DNA of 64,000 bases from Hymenobacter frigidus (GCF_014640435.1 NZ_BMGY01000012.1:1-64000); one strand, 5' to 3'; positions 43,486-51,995 are shown, counted from the stretch's first letter. Translations and numbers: made by a program. The notes: generated from the sequence alone by a model not told the origin.

Positions 43486-44226
43486 TTATTTGTCAACATG
43501 ATAAACTAAAATCCGATTAAGGCCGAGCAGCACCAGCTCGGGAACAACAAAGATACGAGCCGGGAGCCGGGTCGCCAGAAACGCGGCATCGCCCCCGCTG
43601 AGCAGCACGCCCAACTCCGGGTAAGCCTGCTGATACTGAGCAATAAGACCCGTAATTTCCGCTACGGCCCCGTTCACTACGCCGCTCAGCAGGCTTCCCG
43701 TAGTGGAGTCGCCCACGAGCGGAATCGTTGCATCGGCGGGCGGCAACTCCAGCAACGGCAGCCGCCCCGTAAACGTGTGCAACGCCCGCAGCCGCATGGC
43801 CAGCCCCGGCGCGATACTCCCGCCGTGGTAGGTACCATCGGCCGTGATGAGGTCAAATTTCAGTGCCGTGCCGGCGTCTACTATCAGCGTGGCGCGGCCG
43901 GGCCGCAGACTGGCAGCGCCCACCGCCGCCGCCAGCCGGTCGGCCCCCAGGGTTTGCGGGGTACCGTAGGCATTGCGCAGCGGAATAGCTGTGCCAGCGG
44001 GTTTGAAAACCAGAATTTCACCCGGCACCATCTCCCGCAATTCATCGGCCTGCAACGCCGCATCCTCGGCCACGGAGGCGATGATGACGTGTTCCGGCCG
44101 CCAGCGCCGCACCAAGCTTCGCACTTCGTAAGCCGTCAGGCCGGCCGCCGTCTCGCGCAGCAGCGACCCATCGAAACAGCCGGCTTTCACGGCCGTGTTA
44201 CCGATGTCGAGGGCGAGGGTACGCAT
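43486..44226 (-). CDS. coaX: Type III pantothenate kinase
   Basis: A 247-residue enzyme that phosphorylates pantothenate, the first step of CoA synthesis. The ASKHA-type motifs are visible: ALDIGNTAVKAGCF (phosphate-1), GADRLAAAVGA, LIVDAGTALKFDLI (phosphate-2) and YHGGSIAPGL. The start at 44226 places the first motif at residue 5, as expected; an upstream in-frame codon at 44304 would add 26 residues translated from a palindromic repeat. The stop overlaps the upstream edge of the barrel-protein gene, so translational coupling is possible. Confidence 0.93.
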   Translation of the reverse strand: MRTLALDIGNTAVKAGCFDGSLLRETAAGLTAYEVRSLVRRWRPEHVIIASVAEDAALQADELREMVPGEILVFKPAGTAIPLRNAYGTPQTLGADRLAAAVGAASLRPGRATLIVDAGTALKFDLITADGTYHGGSIAPGLAMRLRALHTFTGRLPLLELPPADATIPLVGDSTTGSLLSGVVNGAVAEITGLIAQYQQAYPELGVLLSGGDAAFLATRLPARIFVVPELVLLGLNRILVYHVDK

Positions 44227-44251
44227 TAGGCGGGTTACAGTTGAATAAAAA

Positions 44252-44360
44252 AGAACGTCATGCTGAGCGAAGCCGAAGCATCTCGCGTGCAGAAGTGAAC
44301 CCAATTATCAGGATTACTACCACACGCGAGATGCTTCGGCTTTGCTCAGCATGACGTTCT
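44252..44360. repeat. Palindromic repeat, family B, copy 3
   Basis: The edges AGAACGTCATGCTGAGC at 44252 and GCTCAGCATGACGTTCT ending at 44360 are complementary, with arms of about 38 bp and a short loop. It lies between the pseudouridine synthase stop and the coaX start, both on the minus strand. A frame read through it would lengthen coaX falsely. Confidence 0.9.
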
Positions 44361-44381
44361 GTTGGGTGTCACCAGAAATGC

Positions 44382-46433
44382 TTACAGGAAGTATTTCATC
44401 CGAATAACCTCCTGCTCACTCAGGAAGCGCCACTTGCCACGGGGCAGGTCCTTCTTGGTGAGGCCCGCGTACTGCACGCGGTCCAGGGCCACTACCTCGT
44501 AGCCGAGGTGCTCGAAAATGCGACGCACGATGCGGTTGCGGCCAATGTGAATTTCGATGCCCACAAAGTGCGCGTTACCGGCCACTACGGCCACGTCATC
44601 CACGATGGCTTTGCCGTCCTCCAGCTCCAGGCCGTCCGAAATCTTGCGCAGGTCTTCGTCGGACAGCGGCTGGCTCAGCTCAACCTGGTAGATTTTCTTG
44701 TTCTTGTGCGAGGGGTGCGAGAGCTTCTGGGCTACTTCGCCATCATTCGTGAATAGCAGCAGGCCCGTGGTGTTGCGGTCGAGCCGGCCCACCGGGAAAA
44801 TCCGCTCCTTCGAGGCGCTGGCCACCAGGTCCATCACCGTGCGGCGGCCTTCGGGGTCCTCCGTCGTCGTGATAAAGTCCTTGGGCTTGTTCAGCAGCAC
44901 GTACACCGACTTCTCGCGGCTGAGGTTGGTCTTGCCGTACTGCACGGTGTCCTCGGGCTGCACTTTGTAGCCCATTTCCGTCACCACTTCACCGTTCACC
45001 TTGATTTCGCCGGCGGCAATCAGCGTATCGGCTTCACGGCGCGAGCAAATGCCCGCGTTGGCGATGTAGCGGTTCAGGCGCAGCTCGTCGGTACTGGAGT
45101 CCTCTTCTTCCTCACGGCGGCGCTTGTTACCCCGGGTTTTGTCCTGCTCGTAGTGCTTCAGGTTTTTGTAGTCGGGAGCCTCGCCGGGACGCTCGCCGAA
45201 GCGGGGCTTGTCGGCGCGGTTCTCCTGCACGGCCGGGCGGGCGGGCCGGGGCTTGTCTACGGCGCTACCGTAGCCGGTGCCCGAGCGGCGTACGCTGCGC
45301 TCCTGCGCTTTCAGGGCCTCCCGGCGCTCAGCAAAGCTGCCGGGTGCGGGCGACCAGCGCTCGGTGCTGCGTTTCTCGTAGCCACCGGGACGCTCGCCGG
45401 TGCTGCGGCCGGGGGCCGAAGCCCCGTCACGACTACCAAAAGCGCCGGGCGTGAACTTGCGGCCAAACGCGGCCTGGTCGGCGCGGAAATCAGCGTTGCT
45501 GGCGTTGTCGCGCTCAATATTAGAATCACGGCGCTCGCTGCGCTCCTCGCGTTGCTGCGGCGGGTTAGCATCAAACGGACGGGCCGAACGGATGGGTCGG
45601 TTCGGGCCACGCTCTTCGCTACGGGTTTCGCCGCGCTCAAAATTCTCGGGCTCGCGGGGCGTGCTGCGGCCGAAGCTGCCGCCGCTACGAGGCGCGCTGC
45701 TGTCGCTGTCCTCGTTGGGGTTGCTCTTCAAAAATTTGCGGTTGCGCTCACCAGGCTGGCCACGGGGCACGGCCTTTTCGCCATCGCGGCGGTAGGGCTG
45801 GCCGCCCCAGTTCTCCTTGGGCTGGTACGGGCGGATGGGACGGGCCTCGGTGGCAGGGCCACGCTGCTCGCTGCGGTCGCTGCGGTCGCTGCGGTCGCTG
45901 CGGTCGCGGTCGCCACCAAAGCTGCCGCGCTCGGGGCGCGCCTCGGCGGTGCGGCCGTAGCTGGTGCCGGTGCGCTGCTCCTTACCGAAGCCGCCCGGGC
46001 GGGGGGCACGGTCGTCGCGGCGCTCGAAGGGCCGGTCGCTGCCAAAGCTCTTGCTGCCGCCACCAAAGCTTTTGTTGCCAAAGCTGCTGCCGCCTTCGCG
46101 CTGACCGCCGCCGTAGCTACTGCCATAGGGACGCTTCTCGCCATCGCCAAATTTTTTGCCGCCACCGCCAAACGCGCCGTTGGTAGCCGGACGGCCAAAT
46201 GCGCCACCCGTAGCCGGACGACCAAATGCGCCGTTGGTAGCGGACCGGCTTTTGCCGAAGCCGCCCCGGTCATTACCACCCCGCTCACGGTCGTTGCCAC
46301 CCCGGTCGTTCCGGTCGTTGCTGCGCTCGCCGCCACGGCCAGCGGCAGCTCCGCCGCCAAAGCCCCCAGGGCCACCTGCACTGCGGCCGCCGCGACGGTC
46401 CGCTTTATCTTCTGAAAAGTGTTTCTTGCCCAT
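44382..46433 (-). CDS. RluB-type pseudouridine synthase with a very long low-complexity N-terminus
   Basis: A 683-residue protein. The C-terminal 240 residues form a normal Rlu family enzyme: an S4 RNA-binding domain (about 445-490, LRLNRYIANAGICSRREADT) and the catalytic domain with GRLDRNTTGLLLF (about 546), whose Asp is the nucleophile. Residues 1-435 have no fold that I recognise. They are rich in G, R, S, D and F, with short repeats of the type FGRPAT-N/T-GAFG and a tandem RSD triplet near 45880-45905. Such tails bind RNA in other proteins. The enzyme modifies rRNA; the tail may add affinity or a cold-adaptation role (inference). Confidence 0.9.
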   Translation of the reverse strand: MGKKHFSEDKADRRGGRSAGGPGGFGGGAAAGRGGERSNDRNDRGGNDRERGGNDRGGFGKSRSATNGAFGRPATGGAFGRPATNGAFGGGGKKFGDGEKRPYGSSYGGGQREGGSSFGNKSFGGGSKSFGSDRPFERRDDRAPRPGGFGKEQRTGTSYGRTAEARPERGSFGGDRDRSDRSDRSDRSEQRGPATEARPIRPYQPKENWGGQPYRRDGEKAVPRGQPGERNRKFLKSNPNEDSDSSAPRSGGSFGRSTPREPENFERGETRSEERGPNRPIRSARPFDANPPQQREERSERRDSNIERDNASNADFRADQAAFGRKFTPGAFGSRDGASAPGRSTGERPGGYEKRSTERWSPAPGSFAERREALKAQERSVRRSGTGYGSAVDKPRPARPAVQENRADKPRFGERPGEAPDYKNLKHYEQDKTRGNKRRREEEEDSSTDELRLNRYIANAGICSRREADTLIAAGEIKVNGEVVTEMGYKVQPEDTVQYGKTNLSREKSVYVLLNKPKDFITTTEDPEGRRTVMDLVASASKERIFPVGRLDRNTTGLLLFTNDGEVAQKLSHPSHKNKKIYQVELSQPLSDEDLRKISDGLELEDGKAIVDDVAVVAGNAHFVGIEIHIGRNRIVRRIFEHLGYEVVALDRVQYAGLTKKDLPRGKWRFLSEQEVIRMKYFL

Positions 46434-46481
46434 GGGGAGAAAAATTGCGTGCCGTATCGCTACGGTACAGGTTAAAAAAAG

Positions 46482-46567
46482 AATCGGTATTAGGTAGTCG
46501 GTGGTCAGAAAGATTGAACGCCGTCAACCCCAATAAAATTCTGACTACCGACTACCCAATACCGATT
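46482..46567. repeat. Palindromic repeat, family H (AATCGGTATT type)
   Basis: The arms 46482-46510 and 46539-46567 (left AATCGGTATTAGGTAGTCGG) pair with about three mismatches over a 28-base loop. It lies between the DksA-like gene stop and the pseudouridine synthase start, both minus. Confidence 0.8.
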
Positions 46568-46585
46568 ACCAAAAAGCCGCGGTGC

Positions 46586-46969
46586 TTAGTCGCGCCGCGC
46601 CATTTTGGCTTCAATAGAATGCTGGGTGTGGGGCACGGCCCGCAGGCGCTCCTTGGGAATGAGCTTGCCGGTGCCGATGCACACGCCGTAGGTACCGTTT
46701 TTGATGCGAACCTGGGCGTTTTCGAGCTGCTGAATAAACTTCATCTGGCGCGAGGCCAGCTGGTTCATGCTTTCCTTCTCCGCCGTTTCGGCACCGTCTT
46801 CCAGCACCTTGGCCGAGGAGGCCGTGGTATCGGTGCCCGATTCGTTGCTCCGATTCAGCGTCTCTTTAATGAAGGTGAACTCCTTGCGGGCCGCCGTGAG
46901 TTTTTCCTGGATAATCTGGTCGAACTCGTTCAAGTCCTCCCGGGAATAGCGAATGTTGTCTCCGTTCAT
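46586..46969 (-). CDS. DksA/TraR-type protein with a degenerate zinc finger
   Basis: A 127-residue protein with a long N-terminal coiled coil and the C-terminal DksA/TraR globular segment YGVCIGTGKLIPKERLRAVPHT. Standard DksA has four zinc-binding cysteines; here only one Cys remains. Bacteroidota DksA-like proteins with this reduced motif are known. It should bind RNA polymerase in the secondary channel and affect stringent-response transcription. The family sits next to lspA/ileS in some related genomes but here is about 15 kb away. A promoter element stands upstream. Confidence 0.85.
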   Translation of the reverse strand: MNGDNIRYSREDLNEFDQIIQEKLTAARKEFTFIKETLNRSNESGTDTTASSAKVLEDGAETAEKESMNQLASRQMKFIQQLENAQVRIKNGTYGVCIGTGKLIPKERLRAVPHTQHSIEAKMARRD

Positions 46970-47107
46970 AAAATGAGTAAAAAGAACTGCGGAAAATAGC
47001 GGCCTTGCGGGTGGGCAATGCCTAAGCTGCTAAATAACGGGGAAGCCAAAGAAAGCTCCTGCCAGCGCGACGAAGCTAAGGTAGTTGCCTGCATGGTTTT
47101 GCAGACG

Positions 47108-47115
47108 CAAAGTTA
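47108..47115 (-). promoter_or_regulatory. TAnnTTTG -7 element for the DksA-like gene
   Basis: TAACTTTG on the minus strand, 138 bases before the ATG at 46969, implies a long leader if used. No clear -33 is visible. Confidence 0.4.
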
Positions 47116-47144
47116 CAGATTCGAAAGCGCTTTTCCTTGGTGGG

Positions 47145-47621
47145 CTAAAAGCCTAGCATTTGGATAGCAGCCACAGCGGCTTCCACGCCCTTATTGCCGT
47201 GCTTACCACCGGCCCGGTCCCAGGCCTGCTCCAGCGTATTGGTAGTTACCAGCCCAAAGATGACCGGCTTATTGAATTTCAGGCCTACTTGCGTGATGCC
47301 CTGTGCCACGGCATGGCAGATGTAGTCATCATGCTTGGTTTCGCCCTGAATTACTACGCCCAGACAAATCACGGCATCCATCTCATCGTGCTGCGCCAGA
47401 AACTGCGCCCCAAGAGTGAGCTCAAAGCTGCCCGGCACGCTATTGCGGTAGATGTTTTCAGCCTTGGCTCCGTGCTTTATCAGGGTGTCAAAAGCCCCGG
47501 CGCTAAGGATGTCGGTTATCTCGCGGTTCCACTCAGATACTACCAGCCCGAAACGCTTACCGCTGATATCGATGAAGGTAGCAGCGTCGTAGTCGCTCAG
47601 GTTTTGGAGAGAAGTTGCCAT
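47145..47621 (-). CDS. ribH: 6,7-dimethyl-8-ribityllumazine synthase
   Basis: A 158-residue enzyme for the penultimate step of riboflavin synthesis, joining 5-amino-6-ribitylaminouracil with dihydroxybutanone phosphate. Conserved parts are FGLVVSEWN (substrate Trp/Phe site), VPGSFELTLGAQ, CLGVVIQGETKHDDYIC (including the catalytic His) and FGLVTTNTLEQA near the C-terminus. Its length and sequence suit the icosahedral-type synthase. A family C palindrome stands in the 120-base space after the TPR gene upstream. Confidence 0.95.
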   Translation of the reverse strand: MATSLQNLSDYDAATFIDISGKRFGLVVSEWNREITDILSAGAFDTLIKHGAKAENIYRNSVPGSFELTLGAQFLAQHDEMDAVICLGVVIQGETKHDDYICHAVAQGITQVGLKFNKPVIFGLVTTNTLEQAWDRAGGKHGNKGVEAAVAAIQMLGF

Positions 47622-47635
47622 GTGTTATAAAAATT

Positions 47636-47722
47636 GCCATCCTGAGCATAGCGAAGGACCTTACCACGGTTGAACGAAGTCCGTTCGGGTGCGATAAGGT
47701 CCTTCGCTGTGCTCAGGATGAC
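47636..47722. repeat. Palindromic repeat, family C, copy 3
   Basis: The left edge GCCATCCTGAGCATAGCGAA at 47636 pairs with the right edge ending GCTCAGGATGAC at 47722, with about 30-bp arms. The loop holds a small palindrome (GAACG...CGTTC). It lies between the TPR and ribH genes, both minus. Confidence 0.85.
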
Positions 47723-47741
47723 AATGAAGCTTCGGGTTTGT

Positions 47742-48509
47742 TTATTTCTCCAGCTTGGCTTTGTACTGGCGGGCTTCGCCGACCTCCTGGGCCGTGGGAT
47801 ACTCGCTAATGATGCGGCCGTAGGCTTTCAGCGCGCCTTCACTGTCGCTGGCCAGCTCGCGAGCCGTGGCTTCTTTCAGCAGGTAGCCGGGCGAGAAGTA
47901 TTCGTTGGCGTTGTGGTCGGCGGCTTTAGCGTAGAGGTCGGCGGCTTCCTTGGGCTTGTTCAATTCCAGCTGCGCATCGCCCATCAGCGAATAAGCACGG
48001 CTTTGCACCAGGTAGTCGTCGGAGCTAAAGTCCTCGAGAAAATCGAGGGCCTCTTTGTATTTGCCTTGTTTCAGCGAAGCTACCCCGGCGTAGAAGTTGG
48101 CCAGGTTGCCGGCTTTGGTGTTGCCATACTCGTTGGCCACGGTGGTGAGGCCGGGAGCCTTGCCGTCGCCTTTAACGGCTTTGCTCAGCGAATCGGCTTC
48201 CCAGTTGTTCACGGCGCGGAACATGCTGGCCTGCGCTTGCTGGTTCTGCTGAGTGCGCCAGGTGTAATACCCAAAGCCGCCTACTACGGCCAAAACAACT
48301 GCCGCCAAGATGCCCAGCAGCACGTTGCGGTTATTGCGCACGAAGTCTTCCGAATCAGCCAGGCGAGCGGCCAGGGCGTCCGGGTCTTCCAGCAGCGGAT
48401 TTTCGGCCGGCAGGTTTTCGGCGGGGGCCAACGGGTCGGCGGGCACGTTCTGGGGTACTTGCCCCTGGCGGGCCTGCTGGCTTTTGCCAGAGTAGGGAAT
48501 CTTCGACAT
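47742..48509 (-). CDS. YfgM-like tetratricopeptide-repeat membrane protein
   Basis: A 255-residue protein. The first 65 residues are polar, then one transmembrane helix (about 66-86, NVLLGILAAVVLAVVGGFGYY) leads to a periplasmic TPR domain (ANFYAGVASLKQGKYKEALDF, YSLMGDAQLELNKPKEAADLY). This is the YfgM layout, which in E. coli helps envelope protein folding beside PpiD and the Sec translocon. It lies between pdhA and ribH on the same strand, with 61 bases to pdhA. Confidence 0.8.
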   Translation of the reverse strand: MSKIPYSGKSQQARQGQVPQNVPADPLAPAENLPAENPLLEDPDALAARLADSEDFVRNNRNVLLGILAAVVLAVVGGFGYYTWRTQQNQQAQASMFRAVNNWEADSLSKAVKGDGKAPGLTTVANEYGNTKAGNLANFYAGVASLKQGKYKEALDFLEDFSSDDYLVQSRAYSLMGDAQLELNKPKEAADLYAKAADHNANEYFSPGYLLKEATARELASDSEGALKAYGRIISEYPTAQEVGEARQYKAKLEK

Positions 48510-48570
48510 TACAGTGGGTATTTCAGCAACAGGACCCGCAAGCGGGCCGCAGGGCCAGCGGCCGGGTTAA

Positions 48571-49740
48571 TTAGTCGTGAATGTAGGGGTAGTCGGCCTG
48601 CACGTAAACGTCCTTGTACAGCTCGTCGGGCGTAGGGAAAGGCGAATTTTCAGCAAATTCTACCGACTCGGCCACTCTGGCTTTGATGGCCTCGTCGATG
48701 GCTTCAAGGTCGGCCTCGGTGGCCATGTTATTGCTGAGGATGGTATGACGCACGCCTTCGATGGCGTCGCGGTGCCGGTAGTCCTCCAACTCCTCTTTGG
48801 TGCGGTACTTGGCCGGGTCGCTCATCGAGTGGCCCTTGTAACGGTAGGTCTTAAATTCGAGCAGCGTGGGGCCGTCGCCTTTGCGGGCGCGCTCGGCAGC
48901 ACGGGCCACGGCTTCGTGCACGTCCTCCACGCGCATGCCGTTCACCGGCTCCGAGGGCATGTCGTAGCTCAGGCCCAGCTTGTAGAGCTCGGTCACGTTC
49001 GACGTCCGGGACACCGACGTGCCCATGGCGTAGCCGTTGTTCTCAATCACGAAGATGACGGGCAGCTTCCAGAGCATGGCCATGTTGAAGGCTTCGTGCA
49101 GAGCACCCTGGCGCACGGCCCCGTCGCCCATGTAGCAGATGCAAAGCTTACCCGTCTTGTTGTATTTCTCGGCGAAGGCCAGGCCGGCACCCATGGGTAT
49201 CTGCCCGCCCACGATACCGTGGCCGCCCACAAACCCAACCGACTTATCAAACATGTGCATCGAGCCCCCTTTGCCTTTCGAGCAACCGGTGGCTTTGGCA
49301 TACAGCTCGGCCATCACGGCATTGGGCGACGTGCCCAGGGCCAGCGGGTGGGCGTGGTCGCGGTAAGCGGTGATGTATTTATCGCCTATTTCCAGAGCTG
49401 ATACTGCCCCGGCCACACAAGCCTCCTGGCCGATGTAGAGGTGGCAGAAGCCTTTGATTTTTTGCTGCCCGTAAAGCTGCCCAGCTTTATCCTCAAACTT
49501 GCGCATGAGCTGCATTTGCTCATACCACTGCATATACGTCTCTTTGGGAAACGCGGGAGCGGCTGCTCGTTTGGGCTGGGGCGCGGCTTTGCCAGACGCG
49601 GCCGCCGTGGGCTTGTCGGTGCCAGGCATAACAGGGTCCGGCTGGCGGACCGTGGTCACGGTTTTGCCTTGGCCTTTGGCTGCTGCGCCATTGGATGCCG
49701 TCGATTTTTTAGGAGCAGCTTTTACTTTCGTATCCGCCAT
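48571..49740 (-). CDS. pdhA: Pyruvate dehydrogenase E1 component, alpha subunit
   Basis: A 389-residue subunit of the pyruvate dehydrogenase complex, which turns pyruvate into acetyl-CoA with thiamine diphosphate. The thiamine motif runs from GDGAVRQGALHEAF to ENNGYAMGTS; the phosphorylation-loop-like segment YRYKGHSMSDPAKYRT is also present. The first 65 residues are an unusual basic/Ala/Pro extension absent from most homologues. The beta subunit gene is not next to it. The gene is divergent from recF. Confidence 0.94.
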   Translation of the reverse strand: MADTKVKAAPKKSTASNGAAAKGQGKTVTTVRQPDPVMPGTDKPTAAASGKAAPQPKRAAAPAFPKETYMQWYEQMQLMRKFEDKAGQLYGQQKIKGFCHLYIGQEACVAGAVSALEIGDKYITAYRDHAHPLALGTSPNAVMAELYAKATGCSKGKGGSMHMFDKSVGFVGGHGIVGGQIPMGAGLAFAEKYNKTGKLCICYMGDGAVRQGALHEAFNMAMLWKLPVIFVIENNGYAMGTSVSRTSNVTELYKLGLSYDMPSEPVNGMRVEDVHEAVARAAERARKGDGPTLLEFKTYRYKGHSMSDPAKYRTKEELEDYRHRDAIEGVRHTILSNNMATEADLEAIDEAIKARVAESVEFAENSPFPTPDELYKDVYVQADYPYIHD

Positions 49741-49808
49741 AGCACGTTAAGGAATATTTCGCGTTGGGAGGGCGAAATTACGTAAAACTGCTGGCAATAC
49801 CGAACCTT

Positions 49809-50924
49809 ATGTCCCTTGACTCCCTTCAGCTTCTTTTTTTTAAGAATTACGACGAGGCTGCTCTGCGTTTATCGCCCGGCCTCAATTGCTTTATCGGCGA
49901 CAATGGCAGTGGCAAAACCAATCTGCTCGATGCCATTCATTATCTATCCCTGACCAAAAGCGCCATTAGTGCTTCAGACAGCCTTTCTATTAAACAAGGC
50001 GCTGATTTCTTTGTAGTTAAGGGTATTTTTTCTACAAATTCAGCCTCTGAGCACGAGACTATCCAGGTCAGCCTGCGCCAGGGACAAAAAAAGACCCTCA
50101 CCCACGACAAGCAGCCCTATGAACGCATGGCCGACCACATCGGCCGCTACCCGGCCGTCCTGATTTCCCCCTACGACACCGACCTCATTCGGCAAGGCAG
50201 CGAGGACCGCCGGAAATATTTCGACAGCTTGATGGCCCAGCTCGACCATCAGTTTCTCGAGTTGCTCATCTCTTACAATGCACTGCTGCGCCAGCGCAAC
50301 GCCGTGCTAAAACAAGGAGCCGACCGCTCTACGCATGGCTTTGACCGCGACTATTTGCTGGCCCTCGACGAACAGCTGGCGCCGCTGGGCCAACAGCTCA
50401 CCGTGTTGCGCGAGGCTTTTCTTAGTGAATACGTTCCCATCTTCCAACGCCACTACCGCCAGCTAGCCGATGGCCGCGAAGCCGTAATGCTCACGTACAA
50501 GAGCCAACTACTCGGCGCAGACTTCGCCCAATTATTACGCGCCAACGAGCGCCGCGACTTTGCGCTGCAGCGCAGCACCACCGGCTCGCACCGCGACGAT
50601 TTTGTTTTTCTCATGGAAGACATGCCGGTGAAGAGCCATGCCTCACAGGGACAACAAAAGTCATTTGCGATTGCGCTCAAGTTGGCGCAGTTTGAAATGC
50701 TGGCGGCCAAGCAACACCAAAAACCCCTCCTCCTACTCGATGACATTTTCGACCGCCTCGATGACAAGCGCATTGCGCGCCTGCTGGAGCTGGTAGCTGA
50801 TGAGACGTTCGGCCAGGTTTTTCTTACCGATACCAACCTGGAAAGAACCGACCAGGCACTGGCCCGGGTTACCATTCCTATCCTGCGGTTCCGGGTAGAG
50901 AATGGCATGGTGGCACCCGTTTAA
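49809..50924 (+). CDS. recF: DNA replication/repair protein RecF
   Basis: A 371-residue SMC-like ATPase that loads RecA at gaps. The Walker A is GDNGSGKTN (about residue 30), the ABC-type signature SQGQQKSFAIALKLAQ lies near the C-terminus, and LLLLDDIFDRLD forms Walker B with the D-loop. The ATG at 49809 is chosen, as the frame before it is poor in sense and overlaps the divergent pdhA promoter region. The DUF721 gene follows at 72 bases, a classic pairing. The location near a parS site fits the origin-proximal placement of recF in many bacteria. Confidence 0.95.
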   Translation: MSLDSLQLLFFKNYDEAALRLSPGLNCFIGDNGSGKTNLLDAIHYLSLTKSAISASDSLSIKQGADFFVVKGIFSTNSASEHETIQVSLRQGQKKTLTHDKQPYERMADHIGRYPAVLISPYDTDLIRQGSEDRRKYFDSLMAQLDHQFLELLISYNALLRQRNAVLKQGADRSTHGFDRDYLLALDEQLAPLGQQLTVLREAFLSEYVPIFQRHYRQLADGREAVMLTYKSQLLGADFAQLLRANERRDFALQRSTTGSHRDDFVFLMEDMPVKSHASQGQQKSFAIALKLAQFEMLAAKQHQKPLLLLDDIFDRLDDKRIARLLELVADETFGQVFLTDTNLERTDQALARVTIPILRFRVENGMVAPV

Positions 50925-50995
50925 GAGAGGCCAAGAGCTACCTTTACAGCCTCGATATAAGTCCGGTTTTCCATAGCCCGGACGTTCCTGCCACC

Positions 50996-51307
50996 GTGAA
51001 AAAACCATCTGCTCCCTCCCGCTCCGGCGATATCATTGCGCTAAAAGAGGGACTGGAATCGTTGGTCCGGATTTACCGGTTACAAGGCAAGCTCAACGAG
51101 GTAACGGTGGTGTCGAGCTGGGAGCGGGTAATGGGCAAAGCGGTAGCCCTGAAAACCCAGGAGGTGTATGTGAACAAAGGCCGCCTGTTTGTGCGGCTTA
51201 GCTCGGCCCCGCTCAAGCATGAATTGCTCATGGCTAAAACCCGGGTAGCCGAACTCATCAATGCCGAGGTTGGCGAAACGGTTGTGAAGGAAGTCATCTT
51301 CCTCTAG
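50996..51307 (+). CDS. DUF721 family protein
   Basis: A 103-residue protein starting at GTG, with the family core VVSSWERVMGKAVALKTQEVYVNKGRLFVRLSSAPLKHEL split over two motif blocks (WERVMG and LSSAPLKHEL). DUF721 (DciA-like) proteins in other bacteria help to load the replicative helicase, and they often sit beside recF or dnaA. A DciA role here is inference. No terminator is seen downstream. Confidence 0.88.
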   Translation: MKKPSAPSRSGDIIALKEGLESLVRIYRLQGKLNEVTVVSSWERVMGKAVALKTQEVYVNKGRLFVRLSSAPLKHELLMAKTRVAELINAEVGETVVKEVIFL

Positions 51308-51586
51308 CCATTCCCAAGCACGCCCTTTCTCCTGCCTTTTTACGATATTTCAGTCGCCTGCATAGCGCGATTGCATCTGTGTCGTGCAAGGCATTTTCGG
51401 CCGTTGCCTAGAGAGAGCTGTCTGTAACCCGACACCGATTTCTATCGGACTTAGCCTAGACGTTTGGCCTTTCTATTCCCGTCGGGCCCCGTTCCTCCTA
51501 GCTCTTTTCTGAGTCCATCATTGCGAATGCGGCTCTATTTGTCGCAGCCCTCCTACTTGACCGGAAGCAGTCATATTGAACAAAAA
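51308..51586. other. Gene-free spacer between the DUF721 gene and parS
   Basis: No ORF with sensible composition is visible in this 279-base stretch, nor any tRNA-like or strong hairpin structure. GC falls toward the parS site. Confidence 0.5.
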
Positions 51587-51602
51587 TGTTTCACGTGGAA
51601 CA
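51587..51602 (-). promoter_or_regulatory. parS site (ParB/Spo0J binding)
   Basis: The minus strand reads TGTTCCACGTGAAACA, identical to the canonical Bacillus-type parS 16-mer. It lies inside a longer near-perfect palindrome, 51581-51608 (CAAAAA...TTTTTG outside the core). It is six bases from the stop codon of the HTH gene. ParB-CTP clamps would load here and segregate the origin region. Confidence 0.88.
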
Positions 51603-51608
51603 TTTTTG

Positions 51609-51995
51609 TCACTTAGGTCCATACACTTTCAGCAGAAGTTCATTGTAGGCTTCAAGAAGGGCAATGTACTTGGTTTGAAGCACCAAAAGCTGCTTTGCGG
51701 GGTCGGAATCAACACTTTGTACTGATGTTACACGGTGCGTAACATGATTTGTAACAATGTTTTTTGGCTGGGCTGTTACAAATGGTAAAGTGGATTGTTG
51801 AACGGGTGTAATATCGTTTGAAAAATCGTGGTTGATAATTTCGCCAATTCGTGTTACAAAGTTGTAATCAAGTGTATTTTCTTTGAATTTACGATAAATA
51901 GTCGGACGTGTAATACCCATCTCCTCTACGATACGCGTAATGGAAATACCGCTGTTTTTGATTGCTTCCTGCAGGATTTCGCCTTGATGTGGCAT
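51609..51995 (-). CDS. Small HTH DNA-binding protein
   Basis: A 128-residue protein with an N-terminal helix-turn-helix (EAIKNSGISITRIVEEMGIT, then RPTIYRKFKE as the recognition helix) and a C-terminal helical segment suited to dimerisation (KQLLVLQTKYIALLEAYNEL). It is much lower in GC than its neighbours. The start at 51995 opens the HTH domain; an upstream codon at 52100 would add 35 residues from AT-rich DNA. GTTAC/GTAAC words occur throughout the coding region and upstream, so autoregulation is likely. It is not ParB. Function otherwise unknown. Confidence 0.75.
   Translation of the reverse strand: MPHQGEILQEAIKNSGISITRIVEEMGITRPTIYRKFKENTLDYNFVTRIGEIINHDFSNDITPVQQSTLPFVTAQPKNIVTNHVTHRVTSVQSVDSDPAKQLLVLQTKYIALLEAYNELLLKVYGPK

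Noticed and set aside
45875..45910. CRISPR-like short repeat array
   Set aside because: The 9-base tandem repeat is in-frame coding for RSD triplets, without spacers. No CRISPR array or cas gene is in the window.
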